Assembly: GCA_027186245.1 (NCBI GenBank)
Contig: CP114481.1
Location: forward strand, 32,519,501 to 32,583,500
Reading direction: 5' to 3'
Length of the DNA: 64,000 nucleotides
Source of the DNA: Coriaria nepalensis
Lineage: Eukaryota; Streptophyta; Magnoliopsida; Cucurbitales; Coriariaceae
How positions within the stretch are numbered: position 1 is the stretch's first letter; every line of letters starts with the position of its first letter. Both the position numbers and the translations under genes were made by a program. Under the pieces are notes generated by a model. The model searched no databases. It saw only the letters and a list, made by a program, of their open reading frames with translations, and had not been told where the DNA came from. Shown here one piece after another: positions 12,541-24,463 of the stretch.

Positions 12541-15522
12541 CATTCGTGTAACCTTAAAATCATTTCAGTGAGTCATTTCAAGTCAATAACTTATTTCAAA
12601 GCAAGTCGAACGTATTCTAGTTTTGCACTACAGACACAACTTTTGTGCATAACTTGCAAATGATCATTGCAAGGAAAGTGTGCATTCGGTTAACCTTAAA
12701 ATCATTTCAATGAGTCATTTCAAGTCAATAACTTATTTCAAAGCAAGTCGAACGAATTCTAGTTTTGCACTACAGACACAACTTTTGCGCATAACTTGCA
12801 AATGATCATTGCAAGGAAAGTGTGCATTCGTTTAACCTTAAAATCATTTCTATGAGTCATTCCAAGTCAATAACTTATTTCAAAGCAATTCGAACGAATT
12901 CTAATTTTGCACTACAAACACAACTTTTGTGCATAACTTGCAAATGATCATTGCAAGGAAAGTGTGCATTCGTTTAACCTTAAAATCATTTCAATGAGTC
13001 ATTTCAAGTCAATAACTTATTTCAAAGCAAGTCGAACGAATTCTAATTTTGCACTACAGACACAACTTTTGCGCATAACTTGCAAATGATCATTGCAAGG
13101 AAAGTGTGCATTCGTTTAACCTTAAAATCATTTCAATGAGTCATTTCAAGTCAATAACTTATTTCAAAGCAATTCGAACGAATTCTAGTTTTGCACTACA
13201 GACACAAAATTTTGTGCATAACTTGCAAATGATCATTCAAGGAAACTGTGCATTCGTTTAAAATTAAAATCATTTCAATGAGTCCTTTCAAGTCAATAAC
13301 TTATTTCGAAGTAAGTCGAACGAATTCTAGTTTTGCACTACAGACATAACTTTTGTGCATAACTTCCAAATGATCATTGCAAGGAAAGTGTGCATTCGTT
13401 TAACCTTAAAATCATTTCAATGAGTCACTTCAAGTCAATAACTTATTTCAAAGCAATTCGAACGAATTCTAGTTTTGCACTACAGAGACAACTTTTGTGC
13501 ATAACTTCCAAATGATCATTGCAAGGAAAGTGTGCATTCGTTTAAAATTAAAATCATTTCAATGAGTCATTTCAAGTCAATAACTTATGTCAAAGCAAGT
13601 CGAACGAATTCTAGTTTTCTACTACAAACACAACTTTTGTGCATAACTTGCAAATGATCGTTGCAAGGAAAGTGTGCATTCGTTTAACCTTAAAATCATT
13701 TCAATGAGTCATTTCAAGTCAATAACTTATGTCAAAGCAAGTCGAACGAATTCTAGTTTTGCACTACACACACAACTTTTGTGCATAACTTGCAAATGAT
13801 CATTGCAAGGAAAGTGTGCATTCGTTTAACCTTAAAATCATTTCAATGAGTCATTTCAAGTCAATAACTTATTTCAAAGCAATTCGAACGAATTCTAGTT
13901 TTGCACTACAGACACAAAATTTTGTGCATAACTTGCAAATGATCATTCAAGGAAACTGTGCATTCGTTTAAAATTAAAATCATTTCAATGAGTCCTTTCA
14001 AGTCAATAACTTATTTCGAAGTAAGTCGAACGAATTCTAGTTTTGCACTACAGACATAACTTTTGTGCATAACTTGCAAATGATCATTGCAAGGAAAGTG
14101 TGCATTCGTTTAACCTTAAAATCATTTCAATGAGTCACTTCAAGTCAATAACTTATTTCAAAGCAATTCGAACGAATTCTAGTTTTGCACTACAGAGACA
14201 ACTTTTGTGCATAACTTGCAAATGATCATTGCAAGGAAAGTGTGCATTCGTTTAAAATTAAAATCATTTTAATGAGTCATTTCAAGTCAATAACTTATGT
14301 CAAAGCAAGTCGAACGAATTCTAGTTTTCTACTACAAACACAACTTTTGTGCATAACTTGCAAATGATCGTTGCAAGGAAAGTGTGCATTCGTTTAACCT
14401 TAAAATCATTTCAATGAGTCATTTCAAGTCAATAACTTATGTCAAAGCAAGTCGAACGAATTCTAGTTTTGCACTACACACACAACTTTTGTGCATAACT
14501 TGCAAATGATCATTGCAAGGAAAGTGTGCATTCGTTTAACCTTAAAATCATTTCAATGAGTCATTTCAAGTCAATAACTTATTTCAAAGCAAGTCGAACG
14601 AATTCTAGTTTTGCACTACAGACACAACTTTTGTGCATAACTTGCAAATGATCATTGCAAGGAAAGTGTGCATTCGTTTAACCTTAAAATCATTTCAATG
14701 AGTCATTTCAAGTCAATAACTTATTTCAAAGCAATTCGAACGAATTCTAGTTTTGCACTACAGACACAAAATTTTGTGCATAACTTGCAAATGATCATTC
14801 AAGGAAACTGTGCATTCGTTTAAAATTAAAATCATTTCAATGAGTCCTTTCAAGTCAATAACTTATTTCGAAGTAAGTCGAACGAATTCTAGTTTTGCAC
14901 TACAGACATAACTTTTGTGCATAACTTGCAAATGATCATTGCAAGGAAAGTGTGCATTCGTTTAACCTTAAAATCATTTCAATGAGTCACTTCAAGTCAA
15001 TAACTTATTTAAAAGCAATTCGAACGAATTCTAGTTTTGCACTACAGAGACAACTTTTGTGCATAACTTGCAAATGATCATTGCAAGGAAAGTGTGCATT
15101 CGTTTAAAATTAAAATCATTTCAATGAGTCATTTCAAGTCAATAACTTATGTCAAAGCAAGTCTAACGAATTCTAGTTTTCTACTACAAACACAACTTTT
15201 GTGCATAACTTGCAAATGATCATTGCAAGGAAAGTGTGCATTCGTTTAACCTGAAAATCATTTCAATGAGTCATTTCAAGTCAATAACTTATTTCAAAGC
15301 AAGTCGAACGAATTCTAGTTTTGCACTACAGACACAACTTTTGCGCATAACTTGCAAATGATCATTGCAAGGAAAGTGTGCATTCGTTTAACCTTAAAAT
15401 CATTTCAATGAGTCATTCCAAGTCAATAACTTATTTCAAAGCAATTCGAACGAATTCTAATTTTGCACTACAAACACAACTTTTGTGGATAACTTGCAAA
15501 TGATCATTGCAAGGAAAGTGTG
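12541..15522 (+). repeat. Zone 2 higher-order repeat, copy 2 (21 monomers, 2982 bp)
   Basis: The longest copy of this higher-order unit. Inside it the sub-series GACACAAAATTTTG, CAGACATAAC, CAGAGACAAC, TTCTACTAC, ACACACAC is run through about three times, showing that the higher-order unit itself grew by internal duplication. It ends with two markers shared only with the following copy: TTATTTAAAAGC (AAAAGC at 15011) and GTCTAACG (15161). Confidence 0.88.
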
Positions 15523-16351
15523 CATTCGTGTAACCTTAAAATCATTTCAGTGAGTCATTTCAAGTCAATAACTTATTTCAAAGCAAGTCGAACGTATTCT
15601 AGTTTTGCACTACAGACACAACTTTTGTGCATAACTTGCAAATGATCATTGCAAGGAAAGTGTGCATTCGGTTAACCTTAAAATCATTTCAATGAGTCAT
15701 TTCAAGTCAATAACTTATTTCAAAGCAAGTCGAACGAATTCTAGTTTTGCACTACAGACACAACTTTTGCGCATAACTTGCAAATGATCATTGCAAGGAA
15801 AGTGTGCATTCGTTTAACCTTAAAATCATTTCTATGAGTCATTCCAAGTCAATAACTTATTTCAAAGCAATTCGAACGAATTCTAATTTTGCACTACAAA
15901 CACAACTTTTGTGCATAACTTGCAAATGATCATTGCAAGGAAAGTGTGCATTCGTTTAACCTTAAAATCATTTCAATGAGTCATTTCAAGTCAATAACTT
16001 ATTTCAAAGCAAGTCGAACGAATTCTAATTTTGCACTACAGACACAACTTTTGCGCATAACTTGCAAATGATCATTGCAAGGAAAGTGTGCATTCGTTTA
16101 ACCTTAAAATCATTTCAATGAGTCATTTCAAGTCAATAACTTATTTCAAAGCAATTCGAACGAATTCTAGTTTTGCACTACAGACACAAAATTTTGTGCA
16201 TAACTTGCAAATGATCATTCAAGGAAACAGTGCATTCGTTTAAAATTAAAATCATTTCAATGAGTCCTTTCAAGTCAATAACTTATTTCGAAGTAAGTCG
16301 AACGAATTCTAGTTTTGCACTACAGACATAACTTTTGTGCATAACTTCCAA
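14080..16351 (+). repeat. 2272-bp near-identical tandem block, copy 1
   Basis: Exactly 16 monomers. Matches the next 2272 bp across all rare markers I checked (TTTAAAATTAAAATCATTTT near 14270/16542, AAAAGC 15011/17283, GTCTAACG 15161/17433). The left edge is set where CAGACATAAC is followed by CTTGCAAATG here but CTTCCAAATG 2272 bp later. Confidence 0.85.
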
Positions 16352-17794
16352 ATGATCATTGCAAGGAAAGTGTGCATTCGTTTAACCTTAAAATCATTTC
16401 AATGAGTCACTTCAAGTCAATAACTTATTTCAAAGCAATTCGAACGAATTCTAGTTTTGCACTACAGAGACAACTTTTGTGCATAACTTGCAAATGATCA
16501 TTGCAAGGAAAGTGTGCATTCGTTTAAAATTAAAATCATTTTAATGAGTCATTTCAAGTCAATAACTTATGTCAAAGCAAGTCGAACGAATTCTAGTTTT
16601 CTACTACAAACACAACTTTTGTGCATAACTTGCAAATGATCGTTGCAAGGAAAGTGTGCATTCGTTTAACCTTAAAATCATTTCAATGAGTCATTTCAAG
16701 TCAATAACTTATGTCAAAGCAAGTCGAACGAATTCTAGTTTTGCACTACACACACAACTTTTGTGCATAACTTGCAAATGATCATTGCAAGGAAAGTGTG
16801 CATTCGTTTAACCTTAAAATCATTTCAATGAGTCATTTCAAGTCAATAACTTATTTCAAAGCAAGTCGAACGAATTCTAGTTTTGCACTACAGACACAAC
16901 TTTTGTGCATAACTTGCAAATGATCATTGCAAGGAAAGTGTGCATTCGTTTAACCTTAAAATCATTTCAATGAGTCATTTCAAGTCAATAACTTATTTCA
17001 AAGCAATTCGAACGAATTCTAGTTTTGCACTACAGACACAAAATTTTGTGCATAACTTGCAAATGATCATTCAAGGAAACTGTGCATTCGTTTAAAATTA
17101 AAATCATTTCAATGAGTCCTTTCAAGTCAATAACTTATTTCGAAGTAAGTCGAACGAATTCTAGTTTTGCACTACAGACATAACTTTTGTGCATAACTTG
17201 CAAATGATCATTGCAAGGAAAGTGTGCATTCGTTTAACCTTAAAATCATTTCAATGAGTCACTTCAAGTCAATAACTTATTTAAAAGCAATTCGAACGAA
17301 TTCTAGTTTTGCACTACAGAGACAACTTTTGTGCATAACTTGCAAATGATCATTGCAAGGAAAGTGTGCATTCGTTTAAAATTAAAATCATTTCAATGAG
17401 TCATTTCAAGTCAATAACTTATGTCAAAGCAAGTCTAACGAATTCTAGTTTTCTACTACAAACACAACTTTTGTGCATAACTTGCAAATGATCATTGCAA
17501 GGAAAGTGTGCATTCGTTTAACCTGAAAATCATTTCAATGAGTCATTTCAAGTCAATAACTTATTTCAAAGCAAGTCGAACGAATTCTAGTTTTGCACTA
17601 CAGACACAACTTTTGCGCATAACTTGCAAATGATCATTGCAAGGAAAGTGTGCATTCGTTTAACCTTAAAATCATTTCAATGAGTCATTCCAAGTCAATA
17701 ACTTATTTCAAAGCAATTCGAACGAATTCTAATTTTGCACTACAAACACAACTTTTGTGGATAACTTGCAAATGATCATTGCAAGGAAAGTGTG
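15523..17794 (+). repeat. Zone 2 higher-order repeat, copy 3 (16 monomers, 2272 bp)
   Basis: Five monomers shorter than copy 2, as if one internal round had been lost. It carries GGAAACAG at 16223, shared with copy 4 at 18495, and AAAAGC (17283) and GTCTAACG (17433), shared with copy 2. All three marker pairs are exactly 2272 bp apart. Confidence 0.9.
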
Positions 17795-18623
17795 CATTCG
17801 TGTAACCTTAAAATCATTTCAGTGAGTCATTTCAAGTCAATAACTTATTTCAAAGCAAGTCGAACGTATTCTAGTTTTGCACTACAGACACAACTTTTGT
17901 GCATAACTTGCAAATGATCATTGCAAGGAAAGTGTGCATTCGGTTAACCTTAAAATCATTTCAATGAGTCATTTCAAGTCAATAACTTATTTCAAAGCAA
18001 GTCGAACGAATTCTAGTTTTGCACTACAGACACAACTTTTGCGCATAACTTGCAAATGATCATTGCAAGGAAAGTGTGCATTCGTTTAACCTTAAAATCA
18101 TTTCTATGAGTCATTCCAAGTCAATAACTTATTTCAAAGCAATTCGAACGAATTCTAATTTTGCACTACAAACACAACTTTTGTGCATAACTTGCAAATG
18201 ATCATTGCAAGGAAAGTGTGCATTCGTTTAACCTTAAAATCATTTCAATGAGTCATTTCAAGTCAATAACTTATTTCAAAGCAAGTCGAACGAATTCTAA
18301 TTTTGCACTACAGACACAACTTTTGCGCATAACTTGCAAATGATCATTGCAAGGAAAGTGTGCATTCGTTTAACCTTAAAATCATTTCAATGAGTCATTT
18401 CAAGTCAATAACTTATTTCAAAGCAATTCGAACGAATTCTAGTTTTGCACTACAGACACAAAATTTTGTGCATAACTTGCAAATGATCATTCAAGGAAAC
18501 AGTGCATTCGTTTAAAATTAAAATCATTTCAATGAGTCCTTTCAAGTCAATAACTTATTTCGAAGTAAGTCGAACGAATTCTAGTTTTGCACTACAGACA
18601 TAACTTTTGTGCATAACTTCCAA
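16352..18623 (+). repeat. 2272-bp near-identical tandem block, copy 2
   Basis: Second copy of the 16-monomer block. GGAAACAG at 16223 and 18495 lies around its right part and shows that the duplicated stretch overlaps the junction. Similarity at this offset continues to about 18.8 kb, where TTTCAATG replaces TTTTAATG. Confidence 0.85.
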
Positions 18624-19850
18624 ATGATCATTGCAAGGAAAGTGTGCATTCGTTTAACCTTAAAATCATTTCAATGAGTCACTTCAAGTCAATAACTTAT
18701 TTCAAAGCAATTCGAACGAATTCTAGTTTTGCACTACAGAGACAACTTTTGTGCATAACTTGCAAATGATCATTGCAAGGAAAGTGTGCATTCGTTTAAA
18801 ATTAAAATCATTTCAATGAGTCATTTCAAGTCAATAACTTATGTCAAAGCAAGTCGAACGAATTCTAGTTTTCTACTACAAACACAACTTTTGTGCATAA
18901 CTTGCAAATGATCGTTGCAAGGAAAGTGTGCATTCGTTTAACCTTAAAATCATTTCAATGAGTCATTTCAAGTCAATAACTTATGTCAAAGCAAGTCGAA
19001 CGAATTCTAGTTTTGCACTACACACACTACTTTTGTGCATAACTTGCAAATGATCATTGCAAGGAAAGTGTGCATTCGTTTAACCATAAAATCATTTCAA
19101 TGAGTCATTTCAAGTCAATAACTTATTTCAAAGCAAGTCGAACGAATTCTAGTTTTGCACTACAGACACAACTTTTGTGCATAACTTGCAAATGATCATT
19201 GCAAGGAAAGTGTGCATTCGTTTAACCTTAAAATCATTTCAATGAGTCATTTCAAGTCAATAACTTATTTCAAAGCAATTCGAACGAATTCTAGTTTTGC
19301 ACTACAGACACAAAATTTTGTGCATAACTTGCAAATGATCATTCAAGGAAACTGTGCATTCGTTTAAAATTAAAATCATTTCAATGAGTCCTTTCAAGTC
19401 AATAACTTATTTCGAAGTAAGTCGAACGAATTCTAGTTTTGCACTACAGACATAACTTTTGTGCATAACTTGCAAATGATCATTGCAAGGAAAGTGTGCA
19501 TTCGTTTAACCTTAAAATCATTTCAATGAGTCACTTCAAGTCAATAACTTATTTCAAAGCAATTCGAACGAATTCTAGTTTTGCACTACAGAGACAACTT
19601 TTGTGCATAACTTGCAAATGATCATTGCAAGGAAAGTGTGCATTCGTTTAAAATTAAAATCATTTCAATGAGTCATTTCAAGTCAATAACTTATGTCAAA
19701 GCAAGTCGAACGAATTCTAGTTTTCTACTACAAACACAACTTTTGTGCATAACTTGCAAATGATCATTGCAAGGAAAGTGTGCATTCGTTTAACCTGAAA
19801 ATCATTTCAATGAGTCATTTCAAGTCAATAACTTATTTCAAAGCAAGTCG
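17795..19850 (+). repeat. Zone 2 higher-order repeat, copy 4 (partial)
   Basis: Starts at the fourth CATTCGTGTA marker and follows copy 3 closely to about 18.8 kb. Beyond that it differs at single bases (for example CACACACTAC near 19021 and CCATAAAATC near 19084). After the CCTGAAAATC unit it breaks off into a CGTATTC unit and a GATCCATGC unit in place of the expected TTTTGCGCAT and CGTGTAACC units. Confidence 0.8.
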
Positions 19851-21337
19851 AACGTATTCTAGTTTTGCACTACAGACACAACTTTTGTGCATAACTTGCA
19901 AATGATCCATGCAAGGAAAGTGTGCATTCGTTTAACCTTAAAATCATTTCTATGAGTCATTCCAAGTCAATAACTTATTTCAAAGCAATTCGAACGAATT
20001 CTAATTTTGCACTACAAACACAACTTTTGTGCATAACTTGCAAATGATCATTGCAAGGAAAGTGTGCATTCGTTTAACCTTAAAATCATTTCAATGAGTC
20101 ATTTCAAGTCAATAACTTATTTCAAAGCAAGTTGAACGAATTCTAATTTTGCACTACAGACACAACTTTTGCGCATAACTTGCAAATGATCATTGCAAGG
20201 AAAGTGTGCATTCGTTTAACCTTAAAATCATTTCAATGAGTCATTTCAAGTCAATCACTTATTTCAAAGCAATTCGAACGAATTCTAGTTTTGCACTACA
20301 GACACAAAATTTTGTGCATAACTTGCAAATGATCATTCAAGGAAACTGTGCATTCATTTAAAATTAAAATCATTTCAATGAGTCCTTTCAAGTCAATAAC
20401 TTATTTCGAAGTAAGTCGAACGAATTCTAGTTTTGCACTACAGACATAACTTTTGTGCATAACTTCCAAATGATCATTGCAAGGAAAGTGTGCATTCGTT
20501 TAACCTTAAAATCATTTCAATGAGTCACTTCAAGTCAATAACTTATTTCAAAGCAATTCAAACGAATTCTAGTTTTGCACTACAGAGACAACTTTTGTGC
20601 ATAACTTGCAAATGATCATTGCAAGGAAAGTGTGCATTCGTTTAAAATTAAAATCATTTCAATGAGTCATTTCAAGTCAATAACTTATGTCAAAGCAAGT
20701 CGAACGAATTCTAGTTTTCTACTACAAACACAACTTTTGTGCATAACTTGCAAATGATCGTTGCAAGGAAAGTGTGCATTCGTTTAACCTTAAAATCATT
20801 TCAATGGGTCATTTCAAGTCAATAACTTATGTCAAAGCAAGTCGAACGAATTCTAGTTTTGCACTACACACACAACTTTTGTGCATAACTTGCAAATGAT
20901 CATTGCAAGGAAAGTGTGCATTCGTTTAACCTTTAAATCATTTCAATGAGTCATTTCAATTCAATAACTTATGTCAAAGCAAGTCGAACGAATTCTAGTT
21001 TTGCACTACACACACAACTTTTGTGCATAACTTGCAAATGATCATTGCAAGGAAAGTGTGCATACGTTTAACCTTAAAATCATTTCAATGAGTCATTTCA
21101 AGTCAATAACTTATTTCAAAGCAAGTCGAACGAATTCTAGTTTTGCACTACAGACACAACTTTTGTTCATAACTTGAAAATGATCATGGCAAGGAAAGTG
21201 TGCATTCGTTTAACCTTAAAATCATTTCAATGAGTCATTTCGAGTCAATAACTTATGTCAAAGCAAGTCGAGCGAATTCTAGTTTTGCACTACACACACA
21301 ACTTTTGTGCATAACTTGCAAATGATCATTGCAAGGA

Positions 21338-22900
21338 AAGTGTGCATTCGTTTAACCTTAAAATCATTTCAATGAGTCATTTCAAGTCAATAACTTATTT
21401 CATAGCAAGTCGAACGTATTCTAGTTTTGCACTACAGACACAAAATTTTGTGCATAACCTGCAAATGATCATTGCAAGGAAAGTGTGCATTCGTTTAACC
21501 TTAAAATCATTTCAATGAGTCATTTCAAGTCAATAACTTATTTCAAAGCAATTCGAACGAATTCTAGTTTTGCATTACAGACATAACTTTTGTGCATAAC
21601 TTCCAAATGATCATTGCAAGGAAAGTGTGCATTCGTTTAACCTTAAAATCATTTCTATGAGTCATTCCAAGTCAGTAACTTATTTCAAAGCAATTCGAAC
21701 GAATTCTAATTTTGCACTACAAACACAACTTTTGTGCATAACTTGCAAATGATCATTGCATGGAAAGTGTGCATTCGTTTAACCTTAAAATCATTTCAAT
21801 GATTCATTTCAAGTCAATATCTTATGTCAAACCAAGTCGAACGAATTCTTGTTTTGCACTACACACACAACTTTTGTGCATAACTTGCAAATGATCATGG
21901 CAAGGAAAGTGTGCATTCGTTTAACCATAAAGTCATTTCAATGAGTCATTTCAAGTCAATAACTTATGTCAAAGCAAGTCGAACGAATTCTAGTTTTGCA
22001 CTACACACACAACTTTTGTGCATAACTAGCAAATGATCATGGCAAGGAAAGTGTGCATTCGTTTAACCTTAAAATCATTTCAATGAGTCATTTCAAGTCA
22101 ATAACTTATGTCAAAGCAAGTCGAACGAATTCTAGTTTTGCACTACACACACAACTTTTGTGCATAACTTGCAAATGATCATTGCAAGGAAAGTGTGCAT
22201 TCGTTTAACCTTTAAATCATTTCAATGAGTCATTTCAAGTCAATAACTTATGTCAAAGCAAGCCGAACGAATTCTAGTTTTGCACTACACACACAACGTT
22301 TGTGCATAACTTGCAAATGATGATTGCAAGGAAAGTGTGCATTCGTTTAACCTTAAAATCATTTCAATGAGTCATTTCGAGTCAATAACTTATGTCAAAG
22401 CAAGTCGAACGAATTCTAGTTTTGCACTACACACACAACTTTTGTGCATAACTTGCAAATGATCATTGCAAGGAAAGTGTGCATTCGTTTAACCTTAAAA
22501 TCATTTCAATGAGTCATTTCAAGTCAATAACTTATGTCAAAGCAAGTCGAACGAATTCTAGTTCTCTACTACAAACACAACTTTGGTGCATAACTTGCAA
22601 ATGATCATTGCAAGGAAAATGTGCATTCGTTTAACCTTAAAATCATTTCAATGAGTCATTTCAAGTCAATAACTTATTTCAAAGCAATTCGAACGAATTC
22701 TAGTTTTGCACTACAGAGACAACTTTTGTGCATAACTTGCAAATGATCATTGCAAGGAAAGTGTGCATTCGTTTAAAATTAAAATCATTTCAATGAGTCA
22801 TTTCAAGTCAATAACTTATGTCAAAGCAAGTCGAACGAATTCTAGTTTTCTACTACAAACACAACTTTTGTGCATAACTTGCAAATGATCGTTGCAAGGA
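21338..22900 (+). repeat. 1563-bp (11-monomer) tandem duplication, copy 1
   Basis: Rare variants recur at a constant offset of 1563 bp: GCATTACAG at 21572/23135, AAATGATGATTGC at 22315/23878, GTTCTCTACTAC near 22563/24126 and GGAAAATGTGC near 22615/24178. 1563 is eleven monomers plus one base, and the extra base comes from a GACACAAAATTTTG unit. Edges are approximate. Confidence 0.88.
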
Positions 22901-24463
22901 AAGTGTGCATTCGTTTAACCTTAAAATCATTTCAATGAGTCATTTCAAGTCAATAACTTATTTCATAGCAAGTCGAACGTATTCTAGTTTTGCACTACAG
23001 ACACAAAATTTTGTGCATAACCTGCAAATGATCATTGCAAGGAAAGTGTGCATTCGTTTAACCTTAAAATCATTTCAATGAGTCATTTCAAGTCAATAAC
23101 TTATTTCAAAGCAATTCGAACGAATTCTAGTTTTGCATTACAGACATAACTTTTGTGCATAACTTCCAAATGATCATTGCAAGGAAAGTGTGCATTCGTT
23201 TAACCTTAAAATCATTTCTATGAGTCATTCCAAGTCAGTAACTTATTTCAAAGCAATTCGAACGAATTCTAATTTTGCACTACAAACACAACTTTTGTGC
23301 ATAACTTGCAAATGATCATTGCATGGAAAGTGTGCATTCGTTTAACCTTAAAATCATTTCAATGATTCATTTCAAGTCAATATCTTATGTCAAACCAAGT
23401 CGAACGAATTCTTGTTTTGCACTACACACACAACTTTTGTGCATAACTTGCAAATGATCATGGCAAGGAAAGTGTGCATTCGTTTAACCATAAAGTCATT
23501 TCAATGAGTCATTTCAAGTCAATAACTTATGTCAAAGCAAGTCGAACGAATTCTAGTTTTGCACTACACACACAACTTTTGTGCATAACTAGCAAATGAT
23601 CATGGCAAGGAAAGTGTGCATTCGTTTAACCTTAAAATCATTTCAATGAGTCATTTCAAGTCAATAACTTATGTCAAAGCAAGTCGAACGAATTCTAGTT
23701 TTGCACTACACACACAACTTTTGTGCATAACTTGCAAATGATCATTGCAAGGAAAGTGTGCATTCGTTTAACCTTTAAATCATTTCAATGAGTCATTTCA
23801 AGTCAATAACTTATGTCAAAGCAAGCCGAACGAATTCTAGTTTTGCACTACACACACAACGTTTGTGCATAACTTGCAAATGATGATTGCAAGGAAAGTG
23901 TGCATTCGTTTAACCTTAAAATCATTTCAATGAGTCATTTCGAGTCAATAACTTATGTCAAAGCAAGTCGAACGAATTCTAGTTTTGCACTACACACACA
24001 ACTTTTGTGCATAACTTGCAAATGATCATTGCAAGGAAAGTGTGCATTCGTTTAACCTTAAAATCATTTCAATGAGTCATTTCAAGTCAATAACTTATGT
24101 CAAAGCAAGTCGAACGAATTCTAGTTCTCTACTACAAACACAACTTTGGTGCATAACTTGCAAATGATCATTGCAAGGAAAATGTGCATTCGTTTAACCT
24201 TAAAATCATTTCAATGAGTCATTTCAAGTCAATAACTTATTTCAAAGCAATTCGAACGAATTCTAGTTTTGCACTACAGAGACAACTTTTGTGCATAACT
24301 TGCAAATGATCATTGCAAGGAAAGTGTGCATTCGTTTAAAATTAAAATCATTTCAATGAGTCATTTCAAGTCAATAACTTATGTCAAAGCAAGTCGAACG
24401 AATTCTAGTTTTCTACTACAAACACAACTTTTGTGCATAACTTGCAAATGATCGTTGCAAGGA
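22901..24463 (+). repeat. 1563-bp (11-monomer) tandem duplication, copy 2
   Basis: Second copy, apparently near-identical. It ends after the TTCTACTAC unit with GATCGTTGC, where copy 1 passes into a CATAGCAAG unit and this copy into an ACACACAC unit. Confidence 0.85.

Larger units (their letters stand above)
8821..20880. repeat. Zone 2: higher-order repeat of 16-21 monomers
   Basis: A fixed order of subtypes recurs. A monomer with CGTGTAACC and TTTCAGTGAG is followed by CGGTTAACC, a TTTTGCGCAT unit with TTTCTATGAG, two AATTTT units, GACACAAAATTTTG, CAGACATAAC with CTTCC, CAGAGACAAC with TTTAAAATTAAAATC, TTCTACTAC with GATCGTTGC, ACACACAC, and further rounds of the same, ending with CCTGAAAATC, TTTTGCGCAT and TTTTGTGGAT. 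The marker CATTCGTGTA is at 9701, 12541, 15523 and 17795, spacings of exactly 20, 21 and 16 monomers. From 19.85 to 20.88 kb the order breaks off into a GATCCATGC unit and mixed units. Confidence 0.9.

Noticed and set aside
14080..18623. Assembly artefact as the source of the 2272-bp duplication
   Set aside because: Not excluded, but the higher-order copies around it carry different private changes and different lengths, which argues against a simple duplicated contig piece. Spanning reads would settle it.
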